64,000 bases of DNA, from assembly GCF_018991925.1 (NCBI RefSeq), contig NW_024736071.1:12636282-12700281 (forward strand), written 5' to 3'. The DNA is from Homarus americanus (lineage: Eukaryota; Arthropoda; Malacostraca; Decapoda; Nephropidae). Numbering within the stretch: the first letter of the stretch is position 1; every line of letters begins with the position of its first letter. The notes under the pieces are model-generated. The model made no database searches, had not been told where the DNA came from, and saw only the letters and a list, made by a program, of their open reading frames with translations. This document shows positions 1-11,551 of this stretch, piece after piece. The translations under genes were made by a program, and so were the position numbers.

Positions 1-136
1 TATGATAATTATTGTTATTACTCAATATATAACGTTCCTTTCCATTAATAATTGTTACTAATATTATTAGTCATCACATTTGTCTTTCCCGAATGAATAA
101 TAAATCAACCTACTCTTGTTACACTACCAACGCAAA

Positions 137-1028
<892 letters not shown>

Positions 1029-1032
1029 CGTC

Positions 1033-1706
1033 AGTGAGGGAGGAGGAGGAGAGGGGCAGGAAGAGGAGGACAGAAGTAGGAAGGGGAGGCGGAGGGGGAG
1101 GAGGAGGGGAGGAGGAGGAGGAAGGAAAGAAGGAAGGAAGAAGGAAAGAGGAAGAGATGGGAAGAGGGGAAGAGATGGAGGAGAGAGAAGATGGAGTAGG
1201 GGAGGAAGAGATGGGGAGAAGGAGGAATAGATGGAGAAAAGGAGGAAAAGAAGGAAGGAGGGGGAAAAGAAGGAAGAGGGCGGAAGAGGAAGGGGAGGGG
1301 GAGGAAAGGAGGGGAGGAGGAAGGAGGAAGGGGAAGGGGAGGGAAGAGGGAGGGAGAGGAAAGGAGGACGAGGAGAAGGAGGGGGAAAGAAGACGGGGAG
1401 GAAGAAGGAAGGAAGAGGAGGAGATGGAGGAAGAAGGAGGAGAGGTGAGGGAAGAGGAGGAGGAGGGTGAGGAGGAGGTGAACACAGGAGGAGAAGGGGG
1501 AGGAAGAGAGAAGGGGGAATGGAATGAAGAGAAGGAGGAGGGGAATGAAGAGAAGGAGGAGGGGAATGAAGAAAAGGAGGAAGACAAGCAGGAGGAGGGG
1601 GAGAACAGAAGGAAGGGGGAAGAAGAGAAGGAGGGGAGGAAGGGGAGGACGAGAAAGAGGAGGGGGAGGAAGAGTAGTAGGAGGGGGAGAGAAGGAGAGG
1701 AGAAAT
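1033..1706 (+). repeat. polypurine tract, GGA/GGAA-rich
   Basis: The + strand is almost pure A/G for about 670 bp, built of GGAGGA and GGAAG variants. Open frames on both strands (Glu/Arg/Gly on +, Ser/Pro on -) follow from composition alone. A tract of this kind could form triplex (H-DNA). Confidence 0.92.
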
Positions 1707-1779
1707 AGGAGTAAGAGGGGGTTGGAGGAACGTCACAGAACCGCTACTCATACTGCAGTGGGGAGTTACAATCCTGTTA

Positions 1780-2085
1780 CTCATCCATACAGATTAAGGA
1801 TTCGTATCCAATTTTTCAGTGAACCCATTAATCTGGAACAATAAATAATCTGGGCCACTTTTTTACACCTTCTTTCAGAAAAACCATCAATTTGCAAACA
1901 AGTAAAAATAATCTGGTTCACTTTGCTTTTTACAACTCCTGTGCATCTGTAAACTAGTAAAAAAAAAATCGGGTCCACTTTTTCACAATTTCTTTCCAAC
2001 CATCAATGTTTAAACAGTGAATATACAAAATCAAATCCACTTTGTTTTTCCAACTCCAGTAAACTCATGAATACGTAATGATCGA
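1780..2085. repeat. degenerate ~65-70 bp tandem repeat, about four units
   Basis: Successive blocks repeat the order: ATCTGG or ATCGGG-type word, TCCACTTT, a T-run, CAACTCC or CTTTC, then CATCAAT or GTAAAC. Units diverge by an estimated quarter to a third. No coding signal was seen. Confidence 0.6.
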
Positions 2086-2275
2086 CCCTTAATGACCATT
2101 GTCTTCCCCCATCCGCTGCAGTAATGACTCTCAGATGATTTGAAGTGAGATTAAATCACATCCCTTAAAAACACAAAAGTCTCAGGATCAGGTTACCTTA
2201 CCTTTCCTGGACATTAATTAACTCACAGGTGCAGTTTTGGAATACAGAAATCGTGGGTGGGTGGGTTGGTTCGTT

Positions 2276-2277
<2 letters not shown>
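2086..2277. other. short unique stretch, nothing recognised
   Basis: About 190 bp separate the degenerate tandem repeat from the AC microsatellite. No gene or element was seen in it. Confidence 0.6.

Positions 2278-2344
<67 letters not shown>
2278..2344. repeat. (AC)n microsatellite
   Basis: A pure run of about 33 AC dinucleotides. Confidence 0.97.
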
Positions 2345-2346
<2 letters not shown>

Positions 2347-2489
2347 TACCATCTTAGGCCATTTGCGGGCGGGCTAATCATCCAGCGGAAATTGGTATTA
2401 TCAGCATCAGGGTGTTAGAACCTACCATTACTGAGAGGGGGGGGTGGCCAGGACTTTCAGGCACTAATTCTGGCACCTCTTGTCTGTGT

Positions 2490-2637
2490 GTGTGAGAGAG
2501 AAGTGAAAGTGCAGGTGTCGTGCCACTGTAAACACAGGTGTGTGGTGCCAGCATAGGCAAGAGGGTTGTGCCACTGAAGATATAGGGGTGGTGTCACCAT
2601 ACATAACTGATAGCGTCACACACACACACACACACAC
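2490..2637. repeat. degenerate GTGCCACTG minisatellite with terminal (AC)11
   Basis: Diverged ~30-bp units carry GTGCCACTG or GGTGCCAGC, as in the copies near 2520, 2547 and 2568. They end in an AC microsatellite at about 2616-2637. Confidence 0.5.
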
Positions 2638-2664
2638 TAAAATCAGTTGCATTGAGTGGGATGG

Positions 2665-2901
2665 GGATCCCGCTCGCTCCTTCCCTCCCCACTCCAATAG
2701 CCCCTCTCACTCACCCACTCAAATCCAATGTCCTCTCTTCCACCCACACTCCACTTCAACCTCCCCTTTCCCCTCTCCCTCCTCCCCCACTCCAACTTCC
2801 CCTCTCGCTCAATCCCTCACTATATCGCCCTCACTTCCCTACTCTCTCCTCCGCTGCTTCTCCTGCTACATTCCACTCTCCTCCTCCTTTCATCTAAGTA
2901 T

Positions 2902-2943
<42 letters not shown>
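2665..2943. repeat. pyrimidine-rich tract followed by (GA)n
   Basis: The + strand from 2665 to 2890 is C/T-rich, with repeated CTCCCC and CACTCC. A (GA)19 run follows at 2906-2943. Open frames here are compositional. Confidence 0.85.
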
Positions 2944-2945
<2 letters not shown>

Positions 2946-3004
2946 ATTAACGCACCAGCCAGGGACCACGAAAGCCACACAGCCAGCAGTCCAACACACA
3001 GGTC

Positions 3005-3115
3005 CAGCACTAATCATCGTCAACAGCACCAGAGGCCGCCCACCACGACGCCAGAGGCCACCCACCACAAACAGTCCGTCCACCACACCACCAGAGGCCG
3101 TCCACCACACCAGCC
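3005..3115. repeat. ~24-bp minisatellite, CCAGAGGCCG core
   Basis: About four units contain CCAGAGGCCGYCCACCAC with a variable spacer, at roughly 3028, 3050 and 3090. Confidence 0.75.
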
Positions 3116-3589
3116 AGCTCTTACAGGCAGGAATGTGATGTACAATTATATGAGTGACCATACACTTGCCTCTCACTTTTTTTTTTTTGCTTTTTGTTTT
3201 ATTTTTGTCGTGTAATTACTCCGTTGTTGTTGTTGTTGTTATATGTCTTAGGTCAGAGGGGGGTATATCTTTTTTTTTTTTTTCAGGGACTTATTCATTA
3301 CTACTCAATATAGGTTATGTATTTAGTGACCTTTACTTAATATTTAAAATCCTCAATTGTAATTTGGTTTCTTCTCTGAGTGTATGTCCAACAGTACTGG
3401 CCTAAACTCCTCACTGCTTTTGCTGTAAACAAGAAATTTCCCTTTGTTGTTTACTTATTACTACAAGATGGTCTTTACACACGCCATGCCAAAATTCTAT
3501 CAAGTCAGTTTTTATCTCCTGTGGAAACGAAGAGCGAATGAACGGTGGCTTAAAAGACTAAACGACCTAAATATTACATCAACGACAAT
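3116..3589. other. unique DNA with poly-T runs, nothing recognised
   Basis: T-runs near 3178-3188 and 3270-3283 and a short GTT run near 3223 are the only structure. The open frames lack recognisable domains. Confidence 0.55.
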
Positions 3590-3860
3590 AACACTAACCA
3601 AACAACACAACGACAGCACCATCATCAACAAGACAACACGAACAATAACAACAACGATGACGACGACACAAAATAACAACACAACACAAACCAATTACAA
3701 CAAAAACAATGAACAACAACATTAAACCAACAACACAACAAGAGCATCAACAAGACAACACGACAATAACAACACCGCTAACAATGACGACACAAAACAA
3801 AGCTAACAAACTAAAACAAACACAAGAACAACAACAATAACTACAACAACATAATGCACG
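3590..3860. repeat. degenerate (AAC)n / ACAACA array
   Basis: Imperfect AAC and ACG trinucleotides dominate for 270 bp. Phrases such as CATCAACAAGACAACACG occur twice, near 3622 and 3746, so the array is partly a ~125-bp duplication. Confidence 0.8.
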
Positions 3861-3954
3861 AGTAAAGAGTTAAGGATAAAGAAATTAAATAAAAATATAA
3901 AATAATAACATCCCATTTTTCATTTCTCGTCATGCAAAATTAATTTGATCTCAG

Positions 3955-4272
3955 AGGATGGGACGAGAGGCAGACAAGGAGGTGGTGGAGGCTGAGGGAG
4001 GGGGGTAGGAAGGAGGTACTGAGAGGGAGGGGGAAGGGGGGGGGCTGAGGAGAGAGAGGGAGGGGGAAGAGGAGTGAGTAAGCAGAAAAACGAGAGAGAG
4101 AGAGAGAGTTTGAAAAAAAGTTAAGGGTGAGAGGGGGATATAGAGAAAAAGAGAAGGGAGGGAGAGGGAGAGAGTTAAAAACAAAATAGGGAGAAAAGAG
4201 AGGGGATAGAAAGAAAAAGATAAGAGTGGGAGAAAAAAATATATATAGAGAGAGAGAGAGAGAGAGTTTCAC
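3955..4272 (+). repeat. polypurine tract ending in (GA)n
   Basis: GA/GGA-rich + strand DNA with GAGAGAG runs near 4092-4108 and 4247-4266. It is composition-driven with no gene. Confidence 0.88.
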
Positions 4273-4289
4273 GGTGTATAAGAACATGC

Positions 4290-4460
4290 GGTGCCAATAA
4301 TGAAAGACAGGTGGTACAGATATTTCAGGACAGATGGTATGAATCAATTATGGACAGGTGGTGCAGATAATTAAGGACAGGTGATGTGGATAATTATGGA
4401 CAGGTGGAACAGTAATTAAAGGACAGGTAGTGTAAATATGGACAGGTGATCAGTATACAG
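4290..4460. repeat. ~28-bp minisatellite with GGACAGGTG core
   Basis: Six or seven diverged units contain GGACAGGTGGTGCAGATAAT or close variants. Confidence 0.75.
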
Positions 4461-4504
4461 GAACTAGTAGTGTTGAGAATGATGGAGGACTCTCGTGATT
4501 TTGT

Positions 4505-4735
4505 TGATTCACTATATGTGGTAAATCAGAAGATGAGAACTGGTAAATGAGACAACAGATACTTTAATAAAGGGTAAATGTTAGTGCGGTAAATGGTAAA
4601 TTGTAAATAAAAAAATAATAAATGGTAAATTAGATAAATATAGTAAAAGGCAAATCAGCAATAAATAATGATTAGAACATATTTAATAAAAATGAAAACC
4701 AGTATATAAATAGTAAATGGCAAGGCAGAAAACTC
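4505..4735. repeat. degenerate AT-rich tandem repeat, GGTAAAT core
   Basis: The word GGTAAAT or GTAAATGG recurs every 15-30 bp amid A-rich filler. No coding signal was seen. Confidence 0.6.
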
Positions 4736-5009
4736 ATATACTGTACATATTAATTAGGCAACACAAAGTGAGAACTGCTATTTTTCTTGTTTTGTTTTTT
4801 TTACTCTGAAAAATAGTCGTTAATATTGGGATATATACCAAGTGGCCCCTGAACCAGACAATGGGAGTCTTGACCCCAGACTTGAAAAAAAATAATACCG
4901 GCGTGAAACACTTCCACCAGTCAAGTGGGGAAAAATGGACTGAGCGAACTAACTGCAGCCAAAAACATATATAGAAGACGATCAATAAACAAATAAAAAT
5001 TATTCTACT

Positions 5010-5125
5010 TTATATCTTTTTCTTATCTCCGACTCGTGTCCTACCAGTCGCTGGTTCCCGCCCGGAGCTTCCCCTGGCCCACCCAGCTGTGGATGGGTGC
5101 CTAACCTTACAGTTTGGGAAGTAAA
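5010..5125 (-). mobile_element. possible SINE body fragment
   Basis: On the minus strand the words CACCCATCCACAGCTGGGTG and GAACCAGCGACTGGTAGG resemble the body of tRNA-derived SINEs, which often carry an ACCCA-CAGCTGGGTGG motif. No A-box or B-box head was found beside it. The identification rests on remembered motif similarity and is tentative. Confidence 0.3.
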
Positions 5126-5404
5126 TGAAGTTGAGTGAAGTGACAACCATACTGTCTCCTTGTGTGCAGGAGACGCAGTATATCATATAGTGTATCCACA
5201 CTGTCCCTTACGGTGTGTGGGACTCACAATATTGTTAATATTTACACACACGCTAATGAGCGTAGAATATAAAGGTTGGGAGGTCACACTGTGTGTACAC
5301 GAGACATACTGTACAGTTACCATTTTTATTTTTACTGTTGATATATCATTACAACACTACTGACCTGTAACAATGTTTATATATCGACTGTTTTGTGTTA
5401 TTCA

Positions 5405-5405
<1 letters not shown>
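5126..5405. other. unique DNA, nothing recognised
   Basis: AT-rich with no gene or repeat recognised. Confidence 0.5.

Positions 5406-5487
<82 letters not shown>
5406..5487. repeat. (AT)n microsatellite
   Basis: About 41 AT dinucleotides. It gives artefactual Tyr-Ile frames. Confidence 0.97.
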
Positions 5488-5490
<3 letters not shown>

Positions 5491-5868
5491 CGGTACATCA
5501 ATTAATGCCGACAATATTTCTGCGCTTAAAACCCTCAATTTGTATAATAAAAGTAATGAATCTAATAAAGTGTTGTAAAGCTCTGATGAATTTCCAACAC
5601 GCGTCCAGTATAGATTTGTATCGTAAAATGAGAGCGTAATGACAGACTAACTTAATGTATTGAAAATTTCAATAGAAAACAACCAAATTGAGTCTGCATA
5701 CGTGGAAATTGGCTTTTAGTTTTGACTTTCCGTTACTCTACTCACTGAATTTATTTACTTATAAGAATTTTCACGATTTTCTTGGCTTTAGAATATTAAC
5801 GAGTTTTTTTATAATACGAATATTTATGGATTTTACTTCATGAAAATCACAGATTTTGATATAACAAT
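5488..5868. other. AT-rich unique DNA, nothing recognised
   Basis: No gene, tRNA-like structure or tandem repeat was seen between the two AT-containing microsatellites. Confidence 0.5.
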
Positions 5869-5883
5869 GTGTGTGTGTATATA

Positions 5884-5978
<95 letters not shown>

Positions 5979-5979
5979 T
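5869..5979. repeat. palindromic (GT)-(AT)n-(AC) microsatellite
   Basis: GT runs at 5869-5893 are followed by about 75 bp of AT and then AC to 5979. The left and right flanks are reverse complements, so the block is one long self-complementary palindrome. Confidence 0.95.
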
Positions 5980-6301
5980 ATGTTATATAATGTGTACTCG
6001 GAATCCTATCTCGCACTATGAACAGTCACGACTTCATGCTATATATCACGACCTGTCAGGAAGCCTCTCCTGCCACCAGTACTCACGACCTTCCGTCAAC
6101 ACACCGGTGCAGGTGTCGGGTTGGGCGGGAGACAACTTCACCAAACACCACAACGTACCTGAAAGATGAAAAAATATAAACTTATTTAATTGTGAAAAGT
6201 GACATCAGGGGTTCACACACACACAAAAAAACTATTATTTGAACATCACTATCGGATAATGTAAGTCCCAGGCATAACACTTTCGTCTGACGGCTGCTGT
6301 A

Positions 6302-6305
<4 letters not shown>

Positions 6306-6343
<38 letters not shown>

Positions 6344-6360
6344 TGTGTGTGTGTGTGTGT
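6306..6360. repeat. (GT)n microsatellite
   Basis: GT dinucleotides with one GG interruption. Confidence 0.97.
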
Positions 6361-6860
6361 TTGGGGACTCACTCTACCTTCTATATATTTGGTGCAGAGA
6401 AAAAACGCTCAAAACAATCCACAATAACAACCTCGTCAGAATATATCCCACAGCTGCACAACGCGGCCATCACTTGATACTTGTTTCGTCTTTCACTGAA
6501 GTACTTTATATATTTCCAGAGGCGCACTAGTCCCACGAGCAACACTCAGAGACGACCATCACTACAGGCACTCACCGGCAGCCTATGTGAGGGAGGGAAG
6601 GCATCTAGGAGGGCCAATGATACTTGCTATTGAAATTCCACCTTACGGAACACAGCTGACTGCCAACCTTCATCAACACTGAACTAACAGTGTGTGGAAC
6701 TCCCAGCCACAGTTTGTTTTTCCTGTATATTACCTACATCAGGTCAATACATCGTGCTTCATTCTCTAGTACTGAGCAAAGAGGCTCCACGCTGTAGAGG
6801 TCTGACAGTATAGATTTTATTGTTCTTCTGCGCTCTTATTTGCTGAAAGTTATGCTATAA
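6361..6860. other. unique DNA upstream of mariner fragment, nothing recognised
   Basis: No second terminal repeat of the adjacent transposon was found in this interval. No gene was recognised. Confidence 0.5.
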
Positions 6861-7088
6861 TCACGCATAACGAATGTGTTCCTTTAGGTGGTCCGTGTTT
6901 TGTATCTTCACCTGGTACACCATGACCTTCAAGTGCCCCCACAAGTAAAAATCCTGGGGGGTGATGTCTGGGGACCTGGGAAGCCACTCGACGGGACCAC
7001 GGTGGCCAATCCAGCGAGCCGGAAACTGCTGATCCAGCCTCTGGCGCACGCGGATACCGTAATGGGGTGGCGCCCCATCTTGCTGAAG
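6861..7088 (-). pseudogene. mariner/Tc1-like transposase, C-terminal catalytic fragment
   Basis: The minus-strand frame carries hallmarks of the DDE_3 transposase catalytic core. QQDGAPPHYG includes the second catalytic Asp. RWIGHRGPVEWLPRSPDIT and the following DFYLWGHLK surround the third Asp region, and YQVKIQNTDHLKEHIR continues the family pattern. About 76 residues remain of a protein usually near 330-400 residues. The N-terminal helix-turn-helix and first Asp are missing and the frame stops early at 6861. Homology starts abruptly at 7088, where it meets a plus-strand piece of the same kind of element. Family assignment is from motif knowledge; it is a dead copy. Confidence 0.88.
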
Positions 7089-7186
7089 TTTAATGGTGGC
7101 CACATAGAGCATATTATGTGACTTACAAGTGATTGGATAATAAAGTGATCATTTTGCCTATGTATGGAGACTTTTGACTCACCCTG
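7089..7186 (+). mobile_element. mariner-like 3' end: transposase C-terminus, 3' UTR and terminal repeat
   Basis: The + frame at 7089-7121 reads FNGGHIEHIM then stop, matching the conserved NGGH(I/F)EH C-terminus of mariner-type transposases. About 50 bp of AT-rich 3' UTR follow, then GACTTTTGACTCACCCTG ending at 7186, a typical terminal repeat. TA follows at 7187-7188, as expected for a TA-targeting element. The orientation is opposite to the adjoining catalytic fragment. Confidence 0.75.
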
Positions 7187-7896
7187 TATCAGTTGAGCAT
7201 ACTATCGGTTGAACATAATCACTATCAGTTGAACATAATCACTATCAGATGAACATAAGCACTATCAGTTGAACATAAGCACTATCAGTTGAACATACTA
7301 TCAGTTGAACAAAATCACTATCAGTTGACCATAATCACTATCAGATGAACATAAGCACTATCAGTTGAACATAAGCACTATCAGATGAACATAAGCACCC
7401 TCAGTTGAACATACTATCAGTTGAACAAAATCACTATCAGTTGAACATAATCACGACCAGTTGAACACAATCATTATCAGTTGAACATAATCACTATCAG
7501 TTGAACAAAATCACTATCAGTTGAACAAAATCACTATCAGTTGAACAAAATCACTATCAGTTGAACAAAATCACTATCAGTTGAACATAATCACTATCAG
7601 TTGAACATAATCACTATCAGTTGAACACAATCATTATCAGTTGAACATAATCATTCCGTTGAACATAATCACTCAGTTGAACATAATCACTATCAGTTGA
7701 ACATAATTACTCAGTTGAACATAATTACTCAGATGAACATAATCACTCAGTTGAACACAATCACTCAGTTGAACACAATCACTATCAGTTGAACATAATT
7801 ACTCAGTTGAACATAGTTACTCAGATGAACATAATCACTCAGTTCAACACAATTACTCAGTTGAACACAATCACTCAGTTGAACACAATTACTATC
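7187..7896. repeat. 20-bp minisatellite, ATCACTATCAGTTGAACATA
   Basis: About 35-38 tandem units. The left part is mainly the 20-bp form. From about 7655 shorter 17-bp forms lacking part of CTATC alternate (ATCACTCAGTTGAACA-type). Substitutions such as CAGATGAAC and GAACAAAAT recur in runs, suggesting block amplification. The array begins directly at the TA flanking the mariner end. Confidence 0.97.
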
Positions 7897-8885
7897 ACAT
7901 TAAAATATCGTTATCATCAAACTCGTATAACAAAGATTGTAACTGTATTAAAAGACTTGTACCAAACGGTGAGTCAGGAGGCAGACACCAGGCAGCAGCA
8001 ACAGAAATAAATCAAAAGGTACAATTATTATTATCTTTTTTCCGTTGAGCGCATTTAAAGCTATTTATTCGACAGCAAATATCGAATCGGATTATTCTCA
8101 ATGGCCGTAAAAGCTTTTGACTTACTGCCACCCGATAAATTTCACCGAGTTCATGAGATTTTTTTATTAACTTTAAATTTTGCTCTCACGTGAAACAAAA
8201 CTTATTCTGATTCAAATTTTATAACATAGCAAATACTCATGAGATTTTGAAGCGGTTCTTAACGTACGTAGGTGTTAATTTAGTGATTACAGTTTATATT
8301 AAGGACAATTATTAACTGATCGTAAGTGGATTATTTATGAGAAAAAAATCGAGTTTATGCGAGTGCGATTCTCCAAGTAAGCTTCCCTCACCTGTTAGCT
8401 GGGGTCAAGAGGTCAAACACGGGGGTGGGTCATCTTCAACAATAACAGCAATGTATACAGCTTTGCCCATTACACTTCATAACAACGTTGATCTCTGTAC
8501 CAGTGAGTCACCCTAACAACCCCGCGAGTTAGAGAGATGACAGTAACTCTATGACACATTCAAAATCAAGTCCATGGCAGGAGTGTTATTGTGTGACGTC
8601 ATGATAGCACCAAAAAAAATGACAGCACTGGTTCTAAATAAATAAACTGTGATGGAAAGTCTGATTTTATTTTCCAAGTCAGGTTATATTACCGATTTAT
8701 TTCGCTATAAAATCTTGTCACAAGGATCTACCTATCATTAGACAATAACTACTTCGCTGATTCTATATAACTAAACAGTAATGACGCGGCCTGAGGTGGT
8801 GAATCTCGAGTTAGTTACCGTCTTTTTCATATCATATTAGGTTAACCATAGTATTATCTCAAGGTAAAATGCCGTCAAAAAGCGT
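7897..8885. other. unique DNA, nothing recognised
   Basis: About 1 kb of AT-rich sequence without recognisable coding, RNA or tandem structure. Confidence 0.55.
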
Positions 8886-9252
8886 CCAATGTCATTATCT
8901 ACAGGGAGGTGAAGGGAAGGGGTGATGTGGAGGAGGGAGGTGAGAGAAGGGATGATGGGGAGATGGGGAAGGTGTGATGAAGACGGACGTGAGGGGAAGA
9001 GATGACAGGGAGAGGGAGGGGGAGGGGAGGGGAGGGAGGGGAGGGGGAGGGGAGGGGAGGGAGGGAGGAGGGGGAGGTGGAGGGGAGGGGAGGGGAGGGG
9101 AGGGGAGGGGAGGGGAGGGGGAGGGGGGGAGGGGAGGGGAGGGGAGGGGAGGGGAGGGGAGGGGAGGGAGGGGGGGGGAGGGGGGAGGGGGGGGGGAGGG
9201 GGAGGGGAGGGGAGGGGGGGGAGGGGAAGGAGGGGGAGGGGAGGGGAAGTTG
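8886..9252 (+). repeat. G-rich polypurine minisatellite (GGGGA)n
   Basis: GGGGA and GGGGGA units dominate 9010-9250, preceded by a more diverse GA-rich shoulder. The many G4 runs on the + strand give quadruplex and triplex potential. Confidence 0.95.
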
Positions 9253-9374
9253 AGCGTTCTGCAACTTGCCTCAGGTCTCGCAACATCACCACCACCTCAG
9301 TAGGCTACACCACAGGGCTTCTTGCAATATATCTCAGTACGAACCAAATAAAAATAAATGAAATTGCGTCAAAC

Positions 9375-9482
9375 TAACATTCCGTAATCTAATCCAACGC
9401 AACCCAACCTAACCTAAAAGAACTAAATCAACCGAACCCGACCCAACCGAACCCGACCCAACCGAACCCAACCCAACCCATT
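9375..9482. repeat. AACCTAACC to AACCGAACCC pentamer/decamer array
   Basis: Starts as CCTAACCT-like (reverse complement of TTAGG) and drifts into ACCGAACCCGACCCA decamers. This is an interstitial telomere-like patch. Confidence 0.75.
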
Positions 9483-9951
9483 CTAAAAATAAAAATAATA
9501 AAAAAAATAAATAAAAAAAATAACACCAACAGTAGAAAAGAGAAAAGTTCAAGTTACTATCAGACATACTGCACATTATCTCTGAACCATAAACACAAAC
9601 TTCGAAATTATACAAAAAAAAAGTACTAAAATCCGATAAAAGACGCGCAAAGTATAGACTGTTGGAGGACGATAACGGCTCATTACATAGGATTGTGGGG
9701 GATAAGGTGGACTCTACCTCCACTGCACTGCAATGTCGTCCTCTTTAGACTGCCATGTAATTCGGACTTTCCTGCAGATCAGACAGTTTATAAAATGTGG
9801 GTTTATATATGCAAGATGCCGATACTCGCTGATTTTCTTGCACATTATTGAGGTTTTAAGAGAGAGACGCATTGAAAATAAATTGTCTTGTAATTTCCTG
9901 GACCAGTGTTTGTCTGACTCGTTCACTGACTCCCTGCTGATTCAGTGGCCC
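9483..9951. other. A-rich then unique DNA, nothing recognised
   Basis: An A-rich segment at 9485-9525 is followed by unique sequence with no recognised gene. Confidence 0.5.
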
Positions 9952-10020
9952 GTCGCGGGATCTCGCACAAAGAAGCTTTGGGTCAGGAAGTGAGTGTGTT
10001 AACCACATGGCCACCGCGAC
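9952..10020 (-). mobile_element. tRNA-like SINE head or tRNA pseudogene
   Basis: Read on the minus strand, GTCGCGG at the start pairs perfectly with CCGCGAC at the end, an acceptor-like 7-bp stem. GTGGCCATGTGGTTAAC matches a pol III A box. The B box is degenerate (GTGCGAGATCC). No clean anticodon arm was seen. It is best read as a decayed tRNA-derived SINE. Confidence 0.6.
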
Positions 10021-10086
10021 ACCCTACTTAAGGGAACTACAGTAGTTTTAAGTTACATACACACTTAACTTGGTTCCAATAATGCT

Positions 10087-10230
10087 GGTGTGGGCGTGTC
10101 TCTGTAGTGAACCTTGTTACGCTATCATGGTGTGGGCGTGTCTCTGTATGAACCTTGTTATGTCGTCGTGGTGTGGGCGTGTCTCTGTAGTGAACCTTGT
10201 TATGTTGTCATGGTGTGGGCGTGTCTCTAA
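10087..10230. repeat. ~42-bp minisatellite, 3.4 units
   Basis: Units begin GTGTGGGCGTGTCTCTGTAG and continue with a GAACCTTGTTA phrase. They start near 10090, 10132 and 10173, with a fourth partial unit near 10215. Confidence 0.88.
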
Positions 10231-11496
10231 GATTCAGTTTAATTCATGAAACTGGTGTTAGGTAGTTGTGGCTTACATAAGAGGTGCATTACATACACAC
10301 GTTCTTCCTTATTTACCAGCCGGAGGAGCCACACCGCGGTATACAAGTCCTCATAACTCTGTGCAGTGTATGGGTCTCTTAAGGGTCTTCGGAATTTATT
10401 TACATTCGGCTAAACTTACTGTTGATACATGTCAGTAGGATGAAGAGATTATATATAAATAATAATAGTAATAAAAGGTTTACTCTTGACTTTCCTTAAA
10501 AACAACTAAATGAGGATATTGCAACCTAAACAACATTGCAAATTTGAACAAGATGCCCCCATTATTATTATACCGAGACATGATCAAGAGTATCTTATAA
10601 TTAAGTAGATTCTTCTTATACTTAACCCAACTTCTAGTAAAACTTGCAAACAATAAATGGTATTACAAGCTTTACTCAACCTGCTATGAAATGGGTTCAA
10701 ATATGGCTAGAAAGATCACACCTGTCTCACCTCCAGATCTTTCCTAGGTACCATCATTACAAGTCACAACCACATTGTCCATCAATAAATAGTCTTTTAC
10801 AACTCTACCACAACATATTTACTCTTTAACCCATCACTTATGGCAGTTGTTTAAATATTAGATTACTTACGGTACAACTATCAACACCTTCCGATTCGAC
10901 CTGATTATCGCATCACATGTAAACAATGACGTCACTGGGACCTTCCCCATCATCAGCTCAATGTTTACTGTACATAGCTATTTTTTTGTTTGTAAAGTGT
11001 TTCAGCTGTTTGCTCTGTTTTACGACATGTTGTTGCCGTTTTTAATTGAGGTGATTCATTACTTCAACTACCATGGTTATTATTAAACGCCTTTCACAAA
11101 AGCTAACTTCCTACAACATAAAATTTTGTCATTAATAAAAGCAAAAACATACAGCTCTTCTCTATGATATTCCAGGTTAGAGATGATGTTTTTAAAGCAC
11201 GTTTCTTCTGAGCTTAACTCACATAAAATAAACGTAACACAACTTAAATACATGTCAAGCTTTTTTCCCCAGTCTCCTCCCCGAGTCCTTAAGGCACGTT
11301 CCTGCTGAACCCTGGAAAAATATTAGTCGTAAAATCTACTTCACAAACTGCTTCCTCTGTCTTAAAGTCTTAGAAACGTATTGTATACGATGTTTACATT
11401 ATATGAACACGTTTACATGGCGAAGTTTACAATATATGGAGATGTTTACAATTGCATTTAAGAATACACTCACTTGGTGTAGATGTGTGCCTGTAT

Positions 11497-11498
<2 letters not shown>
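10231..11498. other. AT-rich unique DNA, nothing firmly recognised
   Basis: About 1.27 kb without a recognised gene. A pyrimidine tract plus CAG near 10318 precedes a 21-codon open stretch to a stop near 10383, but nothing else supports an exon. Confidence 0.5.

Positions 11499-11550
<52 letters not shown>
11499..11550. repeat. (GT)n microsatellite abutting LINE fragment
   Basis: About 26 GT dinucleotides end where LINE homology begins, on its 5' side. Confidence 0.97.

Positions 11551-11551
<1 letters not shown>

Noticed and set aside
7187..7896. CRISPR-like regular repeats
   Set aside because: There are no unique spacers: units are contiguous, so it is a minisatellite. The same applies to the 34-, 28-, 26- and 30-bp arrays; the genome is eukaryotic and no cas genes are present.
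10319..10383. Possible terminal exon after TTCTTCCTTATTTACCAG
   Set aside because: Only 21 codons to a stop, no upstream exon or conservation evidence; too short to support.
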